Source of the DNA: JBGQOJ01 sp052119585
Lineage (GTDB): Bacteria > Pseudomonadota > Alphaproteobacteria > Rhodobacterales > Rhodobacteraceae
DNA: 64,000 bases
Assembly (NCBI RefSeq): GCF_052119585.1
Contig: NZ_JBGQOJ010000002.1
Coordinates: forward strand, 1-64,000
Direction of reading: 5' to 3'
The notes beneath the pieces are model-generated. The model was not told where the DNA came from and ran no database searches. It saw only the letters and a list, made by a program, of their open reading frames with translations. The translations under genes were made by a program, and so were the position numbers. Position 1 is the first letter of the stretch; each line of letters starts with the position of its first letter. This document shows, in pieces, positions 18,317-27,023 of this stretch.

Positions 18317-18429
18317 TGCGCATCGGAGGATCCCTGCGGCGGTGGGCATGGTTCATCGCCATCTGGTGCGCGAGCGTCGCCGTTCTGACCGTCGTGGCCT
18401 TCGCCATCCGGCTGGCGATTATGCCTTAG
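18316..18429 (+). CDS. DUF2474-like small membrane subunit of bd oxidase
   Basis: This 37-codon protein (MRIGGSLRRWAWFIAIW...AIRLAIMP) has a basic N-terminus and one transmembrane helix. Its ATG overlaps the cydB stop by one base, and GGAGGA lies inside the first codons. Size and position match the DUF2474 proteins of CioAB operons, which are the counterpart of E. coli CydX. CydX stabilises the oxidase haems; the same job is inferred here. Confidence 0.82.
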   Translation: MRIGGSLRRWAWFIAIWCASVAVLTVVAFAIRLAIMP

Positions 18430-18459
18430 GGGGGGGTGGGGAAGGGGAGTATTGGGGGC

Positions 18460-19077
18460 CTACCTGTTTTTCTGTGCGGAACCTAGGTGACCGAATAAAT
18501 GAAACACTGGCCAATGCGGCACGTCTCCGGGTTCGTAATCAAAAAGAAGAAATGCGTTTAAAATGTTTGAATGCACTTGAACTTCGACATCTTTGAGCCA
18601 ATCGCGAGCTTGACCCGATGTCAGCCATGGTTCGGCAGTGTGGATAACGAGAACATCTACAGATATCTCACGCCTTTTGTAGTTGTCACCTTTTGTTTTA
18701 ATTATCTCGTTAAGTGCAGCCCCAAATCGATCGCGCGACCACTGCATATCCATGAAGAGCCTCCCATGGAAAGGTGATTCATCTTTTGATGCTCGCGACT
18801 TATGCTCTCGCTCTATCAGTTGTACAAGCTCGACGCCGAGGCGTTGCCCCTCGATCTCGACATAGCAATCTGGCGGATCCTCGCAATTTGTTTCAGGTAT
18901 ACCAATTGCCAATCCGAATTCTACCCGGGAAGATTCACACCATTCTTCAGCAGTGTGTAATTCGACCATCGATTTGTCATCTGGCGTTTCATAATTGAAC
19001 ACTCCGCCATAGCCGTGCGACTTGTTCATTACTTTCGCCAACCGGGTAAAATCATCCGAGTCGTCTGGATCGGTCAA
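18460..19077 (-). CDS. AT-rich orphan gene, possible PD-(D/E)xK-like fold
   Basis: 205-aa soluble acidic protein of unknown function. I chose the TTG at 19077 because GGAG lies seven bases upstream; an in-frame ATG at 19029 lacks a good site. The segment PPDCYVEIEGQRLGVELVQL resembles the PD...E-x-(K/V) strand-turn of restriction-endonuclease-like folds found in small uncharacterised proteins, but the catalytic lysine is not in its usual place. Base composition differs from everything around it: 22 of 60 bases GC at 18661-18720 by hand count. This suggests recent transfer. It sits between cydAB and the tct regulatory genes without operon partners. Confidence 0.7.
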   Translation of the reverse strand: MTDPDDSDDFTRLAKVMNKSHGYGGVFNYETPDDKSMVELHTAEEWCESSRVEFGLAIGIPETNCEDPPDCYVEIEGQRLGVELVQLIEREHKSRASKDESPFHGRLFMDMQWSRDRFGAALNEIIKTKGDNYKRREISVDVLVIHTAEPWLTSGQARDWLKDVEVQVHSNILNAFLLFDYEPGDVPHWPVFHLFGHLGSAQKNR

Positions 19078-19181
19078 CTCAATTCTCCAAGTAGATCTCT
19101 ATCCTGCCTATTCATAGGCCGTATGTCCTCGAACTACAATTTCCGTTCCGCTCAAGGTAAATGTCGTGGCAGGGCACCCCC

Positions 19182-20213
19182 CTAATTCTGCACCAGTGCC
19201 GCCGTCCATTCCCGCAGGAAGCTTTTGCGTTTCAGGCTGTCCAGATAGACCAGCAAGCCGGGGTCCAGCCGGATCGGGCGCTGGTTCGTCTGGGCGGACA
19301 GGACGGCGGCGTCCAGAGGGGGCAGCGCGCCTGTGGCCTGCATCAGCAACCGCCCGCGCGGACCCAGCAGGAAATCCAGAAACGCCCCGGCAAGCGCCGG
19401 CGCATCGGCCTGAGCGGGGATCGCGGCAGAGCGCAGCAGCACATTGGTGAAATCCGTCAGGGCGATCACCGCGCCGTCGCTGTCGTCCTTCAACTGGGCG
19501 TCGGCATAGCTGCCCATGACGTTGTAGGCCAGCGCGATGCGTCCCGCCTGAAGGTCGTCGATCATCTGGCCGGAACAGCAGTACAGCTTTGGGTGCAGCG
19601 TTCCCATCACCTCTGCCAGCCGCCAGAAGGCATCGGACTGACGGGCGTCTTGTGTGGCGAACAGATATCCGACGCCGGAACTGCGCAAATCATATGTGCC
19701 GATTTTTCCATCAAACACATCGGGGTGATCGCGCAGCATCTCGATCAGCTCTTGCCGGGTCGCGGGCGGGGGCAAGCCGCCAAGCGCGGATTTCGACAGG
19801 ACCACCACGGCGGGTTCCTGCGTAAAGGCGAACAGCTCGTCGCGCCATTTCGCCCAGTCGGGCAGGGCGTCGGTCACGCCCGACCGGTAGCCTTGCGAGA
19901 ACCCGTCATTGGCCAGCTTCATCTGAAGGTCCATCGCCGAGGAGATCACCAGATCGAAATGCGCGCCGTCTATGGTGACGGCGTTGAATGCTTCGGTGCT
20001 GGAGGCGACCGTGTAATGCACCGCGACCCCGCTGTTTTCTTTCTGGAAAGCCTCTATCAGGGGCACGAAATGCACAAGGTCGGTGGTGGACAGGATGCGC
20101 AGTTCCGTCGCCCCGGTGCCTTGGGCGGGGAACAGGCGTTCCTCCTCCACCTCAAAGGCCGGGGCCACAGCGGCCCAACAGATCAAAGCTGCGGCAATAG
20201 CAATCGCGCGCAT
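19182..20213 (-). CDS. Periplasmic solute-binding protein coupled to a two-component system
   Basis: 343 aa with a Sec signal peptide (MRAIAIAAALICWAAVAPAF) and an extracellular solute-binding (Fe3+/SBP type II) fold. The start overlaps the 3' end of the TctE-like kinase gene by 31 bases, so it is made from the same transcript. No permease or ATPase gene is adjacent. That favours a sensory or ligand-presenting role for the kinase rather than transport. A pair of adjacent cysteines (LYCCSGQ) is unusual for a periplasmic receptor. The ligand is unknown. Confidence 0.8.
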   Translation of the reverse strand: MRAIAIAAALICWAAVAPAFEVEEERLFPAQGTGATELRILSTTDLVHFVPLIEAFQKENSGVAVHYTVASSTEAFNAVTIDGAHFDLVISSAMDLQMKLANDGFSQGYRSGVTDALPDWAKWRDELFAFTQEPAVVVLSKSALGGLPPPATRQELIEMLRDHPDVFDGKIGTYDLRSSGVGYLFATQDARQSDAFWRLAEVMGTLHPKLYCCSGQMIDDLQAGRIALAYNVMGSYADAQLKDDSDGAVIALTDFTNVLLRSAAIPAQADAPALAGAFLDFLLGPRGRLLMQATGALPPLDAAVLSAQTNQRPIRLDPGLLVYLDSLKRKSFLREWTAALVQN

Positions 20214-21568
20214 GTTCCCCCGCTTTCATTCTGGGTAAGTTCGAACCGTCCGCCATGGGCGCGGGCCACCTGTTCGACGATGGTCAGGCCCAGACCCGAC
20301 CCCACCACGTCGCCGACATTGGTGCCGCGCTGGAACCGCCGCGTCAAGCGGTCGGGGCGCGCACCGTTCAACCCGCGCCCGGCGTCGCGTATGGTGATGG
20401 CGATCTGGCCCGCGTCAGCATGTGCGCCGATGTGGATGTCGCTGTCGGCGGGCGAGTATTTGATCGCATTGTCCACAAGGTTGCGCAGGGCGCTTTCGAT
20501 CAGCACGCCGTCGCCCCTGACCATCAGGGGGCCGTGGCCCAGATCCTCGATCATCCTCAGGTCTTTCAGGTCGGCGGTGGGGGACAGCCCCTGCACAACC
20601 CGCCCGAGGATTGATTTGACGTCCATATCCTCTGCCGCCAGTTGGTCGGACCGGTAGGTCACCGTCGCATGGTCCAACAACTGCCCGGCAGAGCGGCTGC
20701 TTTCCTCGACCGCGCGGATCACGGCGCGCAGGGTCTTGCGGCTTTCCTCTGTCTCGGCGCGGCGCAGGGCGATTTCCGCCTGCGCGCGGACGGTGGCCAG
20801 CGGTGTGCGGACGTGGTGCGCGGCCTCGGCGATAAAGGTCTCGGTGCGCTGCAATGCCCCTTGCAGACGCGCCATCAGACCGTTGAGCGCGCCGACCAGC
20901 GGCGCCAGTTCCTGCGGGGCAGGGTGGCGCAAGGGGCGCAGGTCGTCGGGGCCGCGCCGCCCCATCGCCTCGGCCAGAACCGCCAGAGGGCGCAGCGCGC
21001 TTTGCGAGGCGATCAGGCTGAGCATCAGGGCCAGCACGAAGAACCCGATACCAAGGGCGGCGGCGGTATTGGCGGCGCGTTCGGCAATGGCCTGCTGTCC
21101 CAGCCGGGTCTGCGCCACCAGCACCTGCACCGCCACGGAGATGCCGTTCAGGAACACCCGGCGTTCCACTGCGGCGACGCGAACGCTGTAGTCGCGAAAG
21201 GGCGTGGTGTAGAACACTGGTTCCACCCGGTTGGCACCCGCGTCCGGCAGGGCAAGGTCGGGGTAGCCAGTGATCGTGTCGGCCCCTTGGGTGATGCGGT
21301 AGAACACGCGGTCCTGCCCGAACGATCCCAGCATGGAAAACGCCGCATAGGGGATTTCGACGCTGATCGCGCTGCCATCCGCGCGCAGCTGTTCCGCGAT
21401 GGCGATGGTGGCGGACCCCAATACGTTATCCTGCACGGTTTCGGCGGTGCGGTCGGCAATACCGCGCACGGTAGAATACAACAGCACCGACAGCACCGCC
21501 GCCACGACCAGCAATTGCAGCACAAGCCGCCTGCGCAAGGATCCGGTGACGGTGAGCTGCGCGGTCAT
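20183..21568 (-). CDS. tctE: Sensor histidine kinase, TctE-like
   Basis: 461 aa inner-membrane sensor. A first helix (about 12-32), a periplasmic 2CSK_N-type domain (about 35-165) and a second helix (about 170-190) precede HAMP, DHp and ATPase domains. The phosphorylated histidine is H251 in AEAAHHVRTPLATV; the N-box is LRNLVDNAIKYSP and the G-box is GSGLGLTIVEQVARAHGG. TctE kinases respond to di- and tricarboxylates. It overlaps the regulator by four bases and the binding protein by 31. Confidence 0.92.
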   Translation of the reverse strand: MTAQLTVTGSLRRRLVLQLLVVAAVLSVLLYSTVRGIADRTAETVQDNVLGSATIAIAEQLRADGSAISVEIPYAAFSMLGSFGQDRVFYRITQGADTITGYPDLALPDAGANRVEPVFYTTPFRDYSVRVAAVERRVFLNGISVAVQVLVAQTRLGQQAIAERAANTAAALGIGFFVLALMLSLIASQSALRPLAVLAEAMGRRGPDDLRPLRHPAPQELAPLVGALNGLMARLQGALQRTETFIAEAAHHVRTPLATVRAQAEIALRRAETEESRKTLRAVIRAVEESSRSAGQLLDHATVTYRSDQLAAEDMDVKSILGRVVQGLSPTADLKDLRMIEDLGHGPLMVRGDGVLIESALRNLVDNAIKYSPADSDIHIGAHADAGQIAITIRDAGRGLNGARPDRLTRRFQRGTNVGDVVGSGLGLTIVEQVARAHGGRFELTQNESGGTCARLLLPQL

Positions 21569-22227
21569 TCGGTGATCCGGTAGCCCACGCCGCGCACCGT
21601 TTCGATCCGTGCGCCGCTGCCATCCAGCTTTTTGCGCAGACGCCCGACGTAGACCTCGATTGCGTTGTCCGACACGTCTTCGGCGTAGGAAAACAGGCGG
21701 TCATACAATTGCGATTTGGCGAAGATCCGACCGGGGGCGGAGATCAGGATTTCCAGCAGCCGCAATTCGCGGTTCCGTAGCTCCCGAGAGATGCCGTCAA
21801 AGTGGATTGTGGCGGCCAGCGGGTCGAAAACCACCCCGCCAAAGCTGCGCAGATTCGCGGCCGACCCGCCCTTGCGACGCAGAACGGCGCGGCATCGCGC
21901 CTCCAGCTCGGCGAAATCGAAGGGTTTTGTGATATAGTCGTCGGCGCCTGTGTCCAGAACCGTCACCCTGTCCGACACCTCGGAACGGGCGGTCATCACG
22001 ATGACGGGGGTATCGTGGCGGGCGGCGCGGTGCCGCGCGAGGAAATCGCGACCGTCGCCGTCCGGCAGCATAATATCAAGCAATATCAGATCGTAAGTGG
22101 CCGCGGCCAGACAATCGGCCGCAGCCGCCAGAGAATCGGCCCAATCCACGGCATGGCCATCCAGCGACAGGCGTTCCTGCACCGAGGCGGCCAGATCGGC
22201 ATTATCTTCGACCATCAAAAAACGCAT
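21565..22227 (-). CDS. tctD: OmpR-type response regulator, TctD-like
   Basis: 220 aa. The receiver domain has the phospho-acceptor D51 (LLDIMLPDGDG), T78 and K100. The C-terminal winged helix (about 125-218) ends YVGRLRKKLDGSGARIETVRGVGYRITE. I used the ATG at 22227, the canonical MRFLMVEDN start; the frame open further upstream is shadow of tctC. It is divergent from tctCBA, which it probably activates as in Salmonella TctD. Confidence 0.93.
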   Translation of the reverse strand: MRFLMVEDNADLAASVQERLSLDGHAVDWADSLAAAADCLAAATYDLILLDIMLPDGDGRDFLARHRAARHDTPVIVMTARSEVSDRVTVLDTGADDYITKPFDFAELEARCRAVLRRKGGSAANLRSFGGVVFDPLAATIHFDGISRELRNRELRLLEILISAPGRIFAKSQLYDRLFSYAEDVSDNAIEVYVGRLRKKLDGSGARIETVRGVGYRITE

Positions 22228-22245
22228 TGAGAAAACTTCAGTCTG

Positions 22246-22261
22246 TGACAGGTTGGTGTCA
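22246..22261. promoter_or_regulatory. Inverted repeat TGACA-N6-TGTCA between tctD and tctC
   Basis: A five-base inverted repeat with a six-base spacer lies in the 162-base divergent region, close to the tctD start. It could be a regulator site controlling either direction. A short repeat like this arises by chance fairly often. Confidence 0.3.
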
Positions 22262-22389
22262 GCTTGGGCGCAAATGGTCGCAGCTGCAAGGGAGGAGACG
22301 CACGAGACGCTCGACAGGGTGTCCGCGCGAACGACCGGTGAAGTCCGGCGGCTTATTCCGTGTGATTTATCATGTCTGGGAGGACAAGA

Positions 22390-23358
22390 ATGAAACCGAC
22401 TTTTCTGAAAACAGCAATTGCGGCCGTCGTGGTCAGCATGGGCCTTGCAGGCTCTGCCGCGGCGACAGAGTGCATTGCCCCCGCCAACCCCGGTGGTGGC
22501 TGGGATTTCACCTGCCGCCAGATCGGCAAAATTCTGTTTGATATCAAACAGGTCGATGCCCCTGTTCAGGTGACCAACATGGCCGGTGCCGGCGGTGGTC
22601 TGGCCTTCAGCACGGTTGTAGCAGAGCGGAACACCGACCCCGACCTGATCGTTGCAGCCTCGTCCGCGACAACCACACGCCTGGCGCAGAACGCCTTCGG
22701 CGGCGCGACCGCCGATCAGGTGCGTTGGGTCGGGTCCATCGGTGCCGATCCGGGCGTGATCGTTGTGGCCAAGGACAGCCCGCTGACCTCGCTTGCCGAC
22801 ATGGTCGAGGCGATCAAGGCCGATCCCGGCTCTGTCGCCTTCGCTGGCGGTTCCGCTGCTGGCGGCTTTGACCACATGAAGCCTTTGCAGATCATGAAGG
22901 CCGCAGGGTTCGACGACATCCGCGCGATCAAATACATCAGCGTTGACGGTGGCGCGGATGCGATCACCCAGACCGTTGGCGGGTTTACGCAGGCGATGAC
23001 TGGCGACATGTCGGAAATCGTCGGCTTTCTGAAGTCGGGCGAAGTGCGCGCGCTTGCCGTCCTGACCGAAGAGCGGGTTCCCGGCTTTGAGGATATCCCG
23101 ACCGCACGCGAGCAGGGCTATGACGTTGTTGCCGTGAACTGGCGTGGTCTTTATGTGCCAAAGGGCATTTCCGATGACCAGTTCAACGCCTGGGCGGACA
23201 AGCTTCAGGCGGTTGCCGACAGCGCCGAGTGGAAAGAGGCCATGACCGCAAACGGTCTGGCGCCTTTCACCAAGGTCGGGGCGGATTTCCAGAACTGGGT
23301 TGATGGCGTGATCGCCGAGACCGTTGTTCTGTCCAAGGAAATCGGGGTTATCCAGTAA
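22390..23358 (+). CDS. tctC: Tripartite tricarboxylate transporter receptor TctC
   Basis: 322-aa periplasmic receptor of the TTT family. A Sec signal peptide ends near SAAA-TEC. The N-terminal motif IAPANPGGGWDFTCRQIG is the conserved carboxylate-binding loop. GGGAGGA sits five to six bases ahead of the ATG at 22390, which decides the start over an upstream in-frame ATG (22372). It captures a carboxylated ligand for TctA/TctB; citrate is only one of many family ligands. Confidence 0.93.
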   Translation: MKPTFLKTAIAAVVVSMGLAGSAAATECIAPANPGGGWDFTCRQIGKILFDIKQVDAPVQVTNMAGAGGGLAFSTVVAERNTDPDLIVAASSATTTRLAQNAFGGATADQVRWVGSIGADPGVIVVAKDSPLTSLADMVEAIKADPGSVAFAGGSAAGGFDHMKPLQIMKAAGFDDIRAIKYISVDGGADAITQTVGGFTQAMTGDMSEIVGFLKSGEVRALAVLTEERVPGFEDIPTAREQGYDVVAVNWRGLYVPKGISDDQFNAWADKLQAVADSAEWKEAMTANGLAPFTKVGADFQNWVDGVIAETVVLSKEIGVIQ

Positions 23359-23798
23359 TGGCCTCTGACCGGATCTTCGGTCTGGTCGCTCTGTGTGTGG
23401 CGCTGGCGTTTATCGCCAGCGCCCTCCAGATCCAGACAAGTTTTCTGTCGGACCCCGTGGGGTCAAAGACCTTTCCGATCCTGATTGGCGCTGTCGCTGC
23501 GATCGCGTCTCTGGTTCTGATCCTGCGCCCCGATCCCGACCCATTCTGGCCCATGTCGCGGACTTTCGGCGCGCTTGCCGTGGCGGTGGCCGCGATGGCC
23601 GCCTATGCTTTCATGCTGAAACCACTCGGGTTCCTGATTCCGACGTTTATCGTGACGTCCATTCTCAGCTATCAGATCCGCCCGAAAGCCGGTCCCGCGC
23701 TCGTAACGGGTGTCAGCGTTGCGGCAGGGTTGTTCGTGCTGTTCAAATTCATTCTGGGATTAAGCCTTGTCGGCCTTCCCAAAGCTATCTTCGGATAG
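23358..23798 (+). CDS. tctB: Tripartite tricarboxylate transporter small subunit TctB
   Basis: 146 aa with four predicted membrane helices, the usual form of TctB. The ATG shares a base with the tctC stop (TAATG) and is followed 12 bases after its end by tctA. It stabilises the large permease in the Na+- or H+-driven carrier. Confidence 0.9.
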   Translation: MASDRIFGLVALCVALAFIASALQIQTSFLSDPVGSKTFPILIGAVAAIASLVLILRPDPDPFWPMSRTFGALAVAVAAMAAYAFMLKPLGFLIPTFIVTSILSYQIRPKAGPALVTGVSVAAGLFVLFKFILGLSLVGLPKAIFG

Positions 23799-23810
23799 GG
23801 GACCCTCATC

Positions 23811-25316
23811 ATGGATACTCTGGCCAATCTTGCCATGGGCTTTGGCGTCGCGCTGACGCCCTTTACGCTGATGCTTGCCATCATCGGTTGTTTTCTGGGC
23901 ACCATCATCGGTGCGTTGCCGGGCCTTGGGCCGGCGAATGGTGTGGCAATCCTGATCCCGCTGACGTTTACCTTCGGGCTGGACGCGACAAGTGCCTTGG
24001 TGCTGATGACCAGCGTCTATTACGGCGCGATGTATGGCGGGCGGATTTCGTCGATCCTGCTGAACATTCCGGGGGATGAACCCGCGCTGATGACCACGCT
24101 GGACGGCTATCCGATGGCCAAGCAGGGCAAAGCCGCCGAGGCGCTGGTGCTGTCCGGCGTCGCGTCCTTTGTCGGGGCGTTCTTTGCCACGATCGGCCTG
24201 ATCATCCTTGCGCCGATGCTGGCGCGGGTCGCCTATCTGTTCGGACCGGCCGAGTATTTCGCGCTGTATCTGCTGGCGTTTTGCACATTGGGCGGCATGG
24301 CGTCAAACAATCAGGCCAAATCCGCGATTGCCGCCTGTATCGGCCTTGGCATCGCGATGATCGGGCTGGACAACACATCCGGCATGCCGCGTTTTACCTA
24401 TGGCAACCTGCACCTGATGGACGGGGTTGATTTCCTTGTGGCCATCGTGGGCCTGTTCGCCATCACCGAGGTGTTTTTCTTCATCGAGAGCCATGGCAAG
24501 GACAGTGCAATCGGCGTGAAGCTGGGCAAGGTCACCATTCCGTTCCGTATGATCAAGGACAGCATGGGGACGATGTTCCGCTCTACCTTCATCGGGTTCT
24601 TTGCCGGCGTTCTGCCGGGGGCGGGGGCGTCCTTGGGCAGCTTCATGGCCTATATGGCGGAAAAGGCCATCTCGAAGAACCCTGACAGCTTTGGCAAGGG
24701 CAATCCACGCGGCGTCGCGGCACCAGAGGCGGGCAACAATGCCGCCGCAGGTGGTGCGCTGGTGCCGATGCTGACGCTGGGGGTGCCCGGTTCCGGCACA
24801 ACGGCTGTTTTGCTGGCGCTGTTGATGACGCTGAACATCACCCCCGGCCCGACGCTGTTCGCAGACCGGCCAGAGGTGGTCTGGGGCCTGATCGCCTCGC
24901 TTCTGATCTCGAACTTCGTGCTGTTGATCATGAACGTGCCGATGGTAAAGATCTTTGTCTACGTCCTGCAAGTTCCCGCATGGGTGCTGATGCCCGCCGT
25001 GACGATGATTTCCTTCGTCGGCATCTATTCCCTGTCGGGCAGCTACTTTGACCTTGTGCTGATGGTGGCCTTCGGGGCCTTCGGATATTTTCTGCGAAAG
25101 CTGGATATCCCGACCGTGCCGATCATCCTTGGCATCCTTCTGGGCAACCAGATGGAAAATGCCATGCGCCGTGCGATGGTGCTGTCGGATGGGGACTGGA
25201 CCTACCTGTTCTCGACCCCGATCGCCATCGGCCTTTGGCTGTTTGCCATCCTTGGCTTTGTCGCGCCGATGTTCCTGCGGGGCGTTCTGAAAAAGCCGCA
25301 GGCAGTGACGGATTAA
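23811..25316 (+). CDS. tctA: Tripartite tricarboxylate transporter large permease TctA
   Basis: 501 aa with about 12 membrane segments. Family motifs include GALPGLGPANGVAILIPLTF near the N-terminus and the related repeat GVLPGAGASLGSFMAY in the second half. It forms the translocation path for the solute bound by TctC. The next gene starts four bases after the stop, so transporter and enzymes share an mRNA. Confidence 0.94.
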   Translation: MDTLANLAMGFGVALTPFTLMLAIIGCFLGTIIGALPGLGPANGVAILIPLTFTFGLDATSALVLMTSVYYGAMYGGRISSILLNIPGDEPALMTTLDGYPMAKQGKAAEALVLSGVASFVGAFFATIGLIILAPMLARVAYLFGPAEYFALYLLAFCTLGGMASNNQAKSAIAACIGLGIAMIGLDNTSGMPRFTYGNLHLMDGVDFLVAIVGLFAITEVFFFIESHGKDSAIGVKLGKVTIPFRMIKDSMGTMFRSTFIGFFAGVLPGAGASLGSFMAYMAEKAISKNPDSFGKGNPRGVAAPEAGNNAAAGGALVPMLTLGVPGSGTTAVLLALLMTLNITPGPTLFADRPEVVWGLIASLLISNFVLLIMNVPMVKIFVYVLQVPAWVLMPAVTMISFVGIYSLSGSYFDLVLMVAFGAFGYFLRKLDIPTVPIILGILLGNQMENAMRRAMVLSDGDWTYLFSTPIAIGLWLFAILGFVAPMFLRGVLKKPQAVTD

Positions 25317-25320
25317 GCCC

Positions 25321-26697
25321 ATGACAGGGACGAAACCCATGGTGCGTGTTCTGATCCCCGCAGGGGCGCTTGGCCTTGGCTATGACAAGGCGGCGCTGGC
25401 GCGGGGCATCGCCGCAAAGCCGGACATCATCGCGATTGACGGCGGGTCCACCGACAGTGGGCCGTCCTATCTCGGGCGGGGGGTGTCGAAATACTCGCGC
25501 GCCTCGACCAGGGCGGAATGGAAGGGCCTGATGCTGGCCCGCGCCGAGGCGGGCGTGCCTTTGGTGATCGGCACTGCTGGCACCTGCGGATCGGACAGCG
25601 CCGTTGACTGGTTCGTGGACATCACCCGCGACATCGCGCAGGAACTGGGGCAATCGGTGAAAATCGCGGTGCTGCGGTCGCAACAACCCGCCGCGCGCGT
25701 GAAGGCGGCGCTGGCCGCAGGGCAGGTGACCGCCTTGCCCCATGCGCCCGACATATCCGCCGACCTGCTGGACGCCTGCACCAATATCGTGGCCCTTGCG
25801 GGGGCCGAACAGGTGGCTGCCGCCCTGAGCACCGGTGCCGATATCATCATCGCGGGCCGCACCACCGACACCGCGATCATCGCGGCTTTGCCCTTGATGC
25901 GGGGCTGTCACGCGGGCGCGGCATGGCACGGCGCCAAGATCGGCGAATGTGGCGCGATCTGCACGACGCATCCGATGACGGGCGTGATCCAGATCGACTT
26001 TGACGCGGCGGGCTTTACCATTACGCCGATGTCGGACGTGGCCCGCGCCACGCCCTACACGGTGTCGGCGCATATGCTTTATGAAAACTCCGACCCCTAT
26101 ATCCTGTTCGAGCCGGGCGGGCATCTGGACGTCACCCATGCCATCTATACGGCGGTTGACGACCGATCCGTGCGGGTCGAAGGGTCGCACTGGATACCGG
26201 GGCCTTATACGGTCAAGCTGGAAGGGGCGCGGATTGCGGGCTATCAGACCGCCGTTCTGGCCCTTGTGCGGGATCGCCACTATGTCGAGAATATCCGCGC
26301 ATGGACCGCCGACATCCACGCGCAATGCAGCGCCAAGGCCATTGACCGCCTCGGCCTGTCGCCCGACCAGTTCCAGATTGAACTGCGCCTGATCGGCATC
26401 GACGCCACGCTGGGCCCGCTGGAAACCCGCATAGGCAACCCGGTAGAGGTGGGCGTTCTGGGCATCGTCACCGCACAAACCGCCGCCCTTTCCGAGGAAA
26501 TCGGCAAGGTGCTGAACCCCTATCTGCTGCACCACGCCCTGTCAGAGGAAGAGGATATGCCGACCTTTGCCTTTCCCTTTTCCCCCGCCGAAATGCAACG
26601 CGGCGCGGTTTATGAATTCTGCCTGAACCATGTCATGGCGCTGGCCGATCCGATGCAGGCCTTTTCACTGGACGTGATCGGGGTGTCGCATGGATGA
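25321..26697 (+). CDS. AtuA-like (DUF1446-related) protein
   Basis: 458 aa, related to the acyclic-terpene-utilisation AtuA/DUF1446 family. Visible features are an N-terminal GALGLGYD, DGGSTDSGPSYLG and TAGTCGSDSAVDWFVD glycine/acid loops, and a central IIAGRTTDTAI segment. The biochemical activity of this family is not established. Starts at 25321 or 25339 (MVRVLIPAG) are possible. It lies directly after tctA and overlaps the DUF4387 gene by eight bases. Co-occurrence of these two suggests subunits of one enzyme acting on the imported carboxylate. Confidence 0.75.
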   Translation: MTGTKPMVRVLIPAGALGLGYDKAALARGIAAKPDIIAIDGGSTDSGPSYLGRGVSKYSRASTRAEWKGLMLARAEAGVPLVIGTAGTCGSDSAVDWFVDITRDIAQELGQSVKIAVLRSQQPAARVKAALAAGQVTALPHAPDISADLLDACTNIVALAGAEQVAAALSTGADIIIAGRTTDTAIIAALPLMRGCHAGAAWHGAKIGECGAICTTHPMTGVIQIDFDAAGFTITPMSDVARATPYTVSAHMLYENSDPYILFEPGGHLDVTHAIYTAVDDRSVRVEGSHWIPGPYTVKLEGARIAGYQTAVLALVRDRHYVENIRAWTADIHAQCSAKAIDRLGLSPDQFQIELRLIGIDATLGPLETRIGNPVEVGVLGIVTAQTAALSEEIGKVLNPYLLHHALSEEEDMPTFAFPFSPAEMQRGAVYEFCLNHVMALADPMQAFSLDVIGVSHG

Positions 26698-26992
26698 GCT
26701 GGGCAAAATCGCACAAAAGATCCGGTCGAAGAACGCCGGCCCCTTTTGGCTGACGGTCGACATCTTTTGCGGGTCCACCGCCGCCTATCACCGGATCGCG
26801 GCAGGCCTGTCAAGCGACCGCGTCGCGCAGGTTTTTGCGGTGGAGGCGCATATGCTGAAACGCTTCGATATCCCCGCGTTGAATGTCGTCAAGTTCAGCC
26901 TGCCGCGCCCTGTGGTGCAAGGGGTTGTGGCGGATCGCGACATGCATGGCGCGGGCTGGGCCGCGCTGCTGGCAGAGCTGATACCGGATTGA
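26690..26992 (+). CDS. DUF4387 family protein
   Basis: 100 aa beginning MDELGKIAQKIRSKNAGPFWLTVDIF, the pattern of DUF4387 proteins, which usually sit next to or fused with AtuA/DUF1446 proteins. It overlaps the AtuA-like gene by eight bases, consistent with a small partner subunit. No catalytic residues can be named. Soluble, no signal peptide. Confidence 0.75.
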   Translation: MDELGKIAQKIRSKNAGPFWLTVDIFCGSTAAYHRIAAGLSSDRVAQVFAVEAHMLKRFDIPALNVVKFSLPRPVVQGVVADRDMHGAGWAALLAELIPD

Positions 26993-27023
26993 CGACGCCC
27001 CGCCGATCGGCATGATGCGCGGC

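Noticed and set aside
21565..22875. 436-codon version of the response regulator
   Set aside because: The regulator domain begins at MRFLMVEDN (22227); the upstream part is antisense to tctC.
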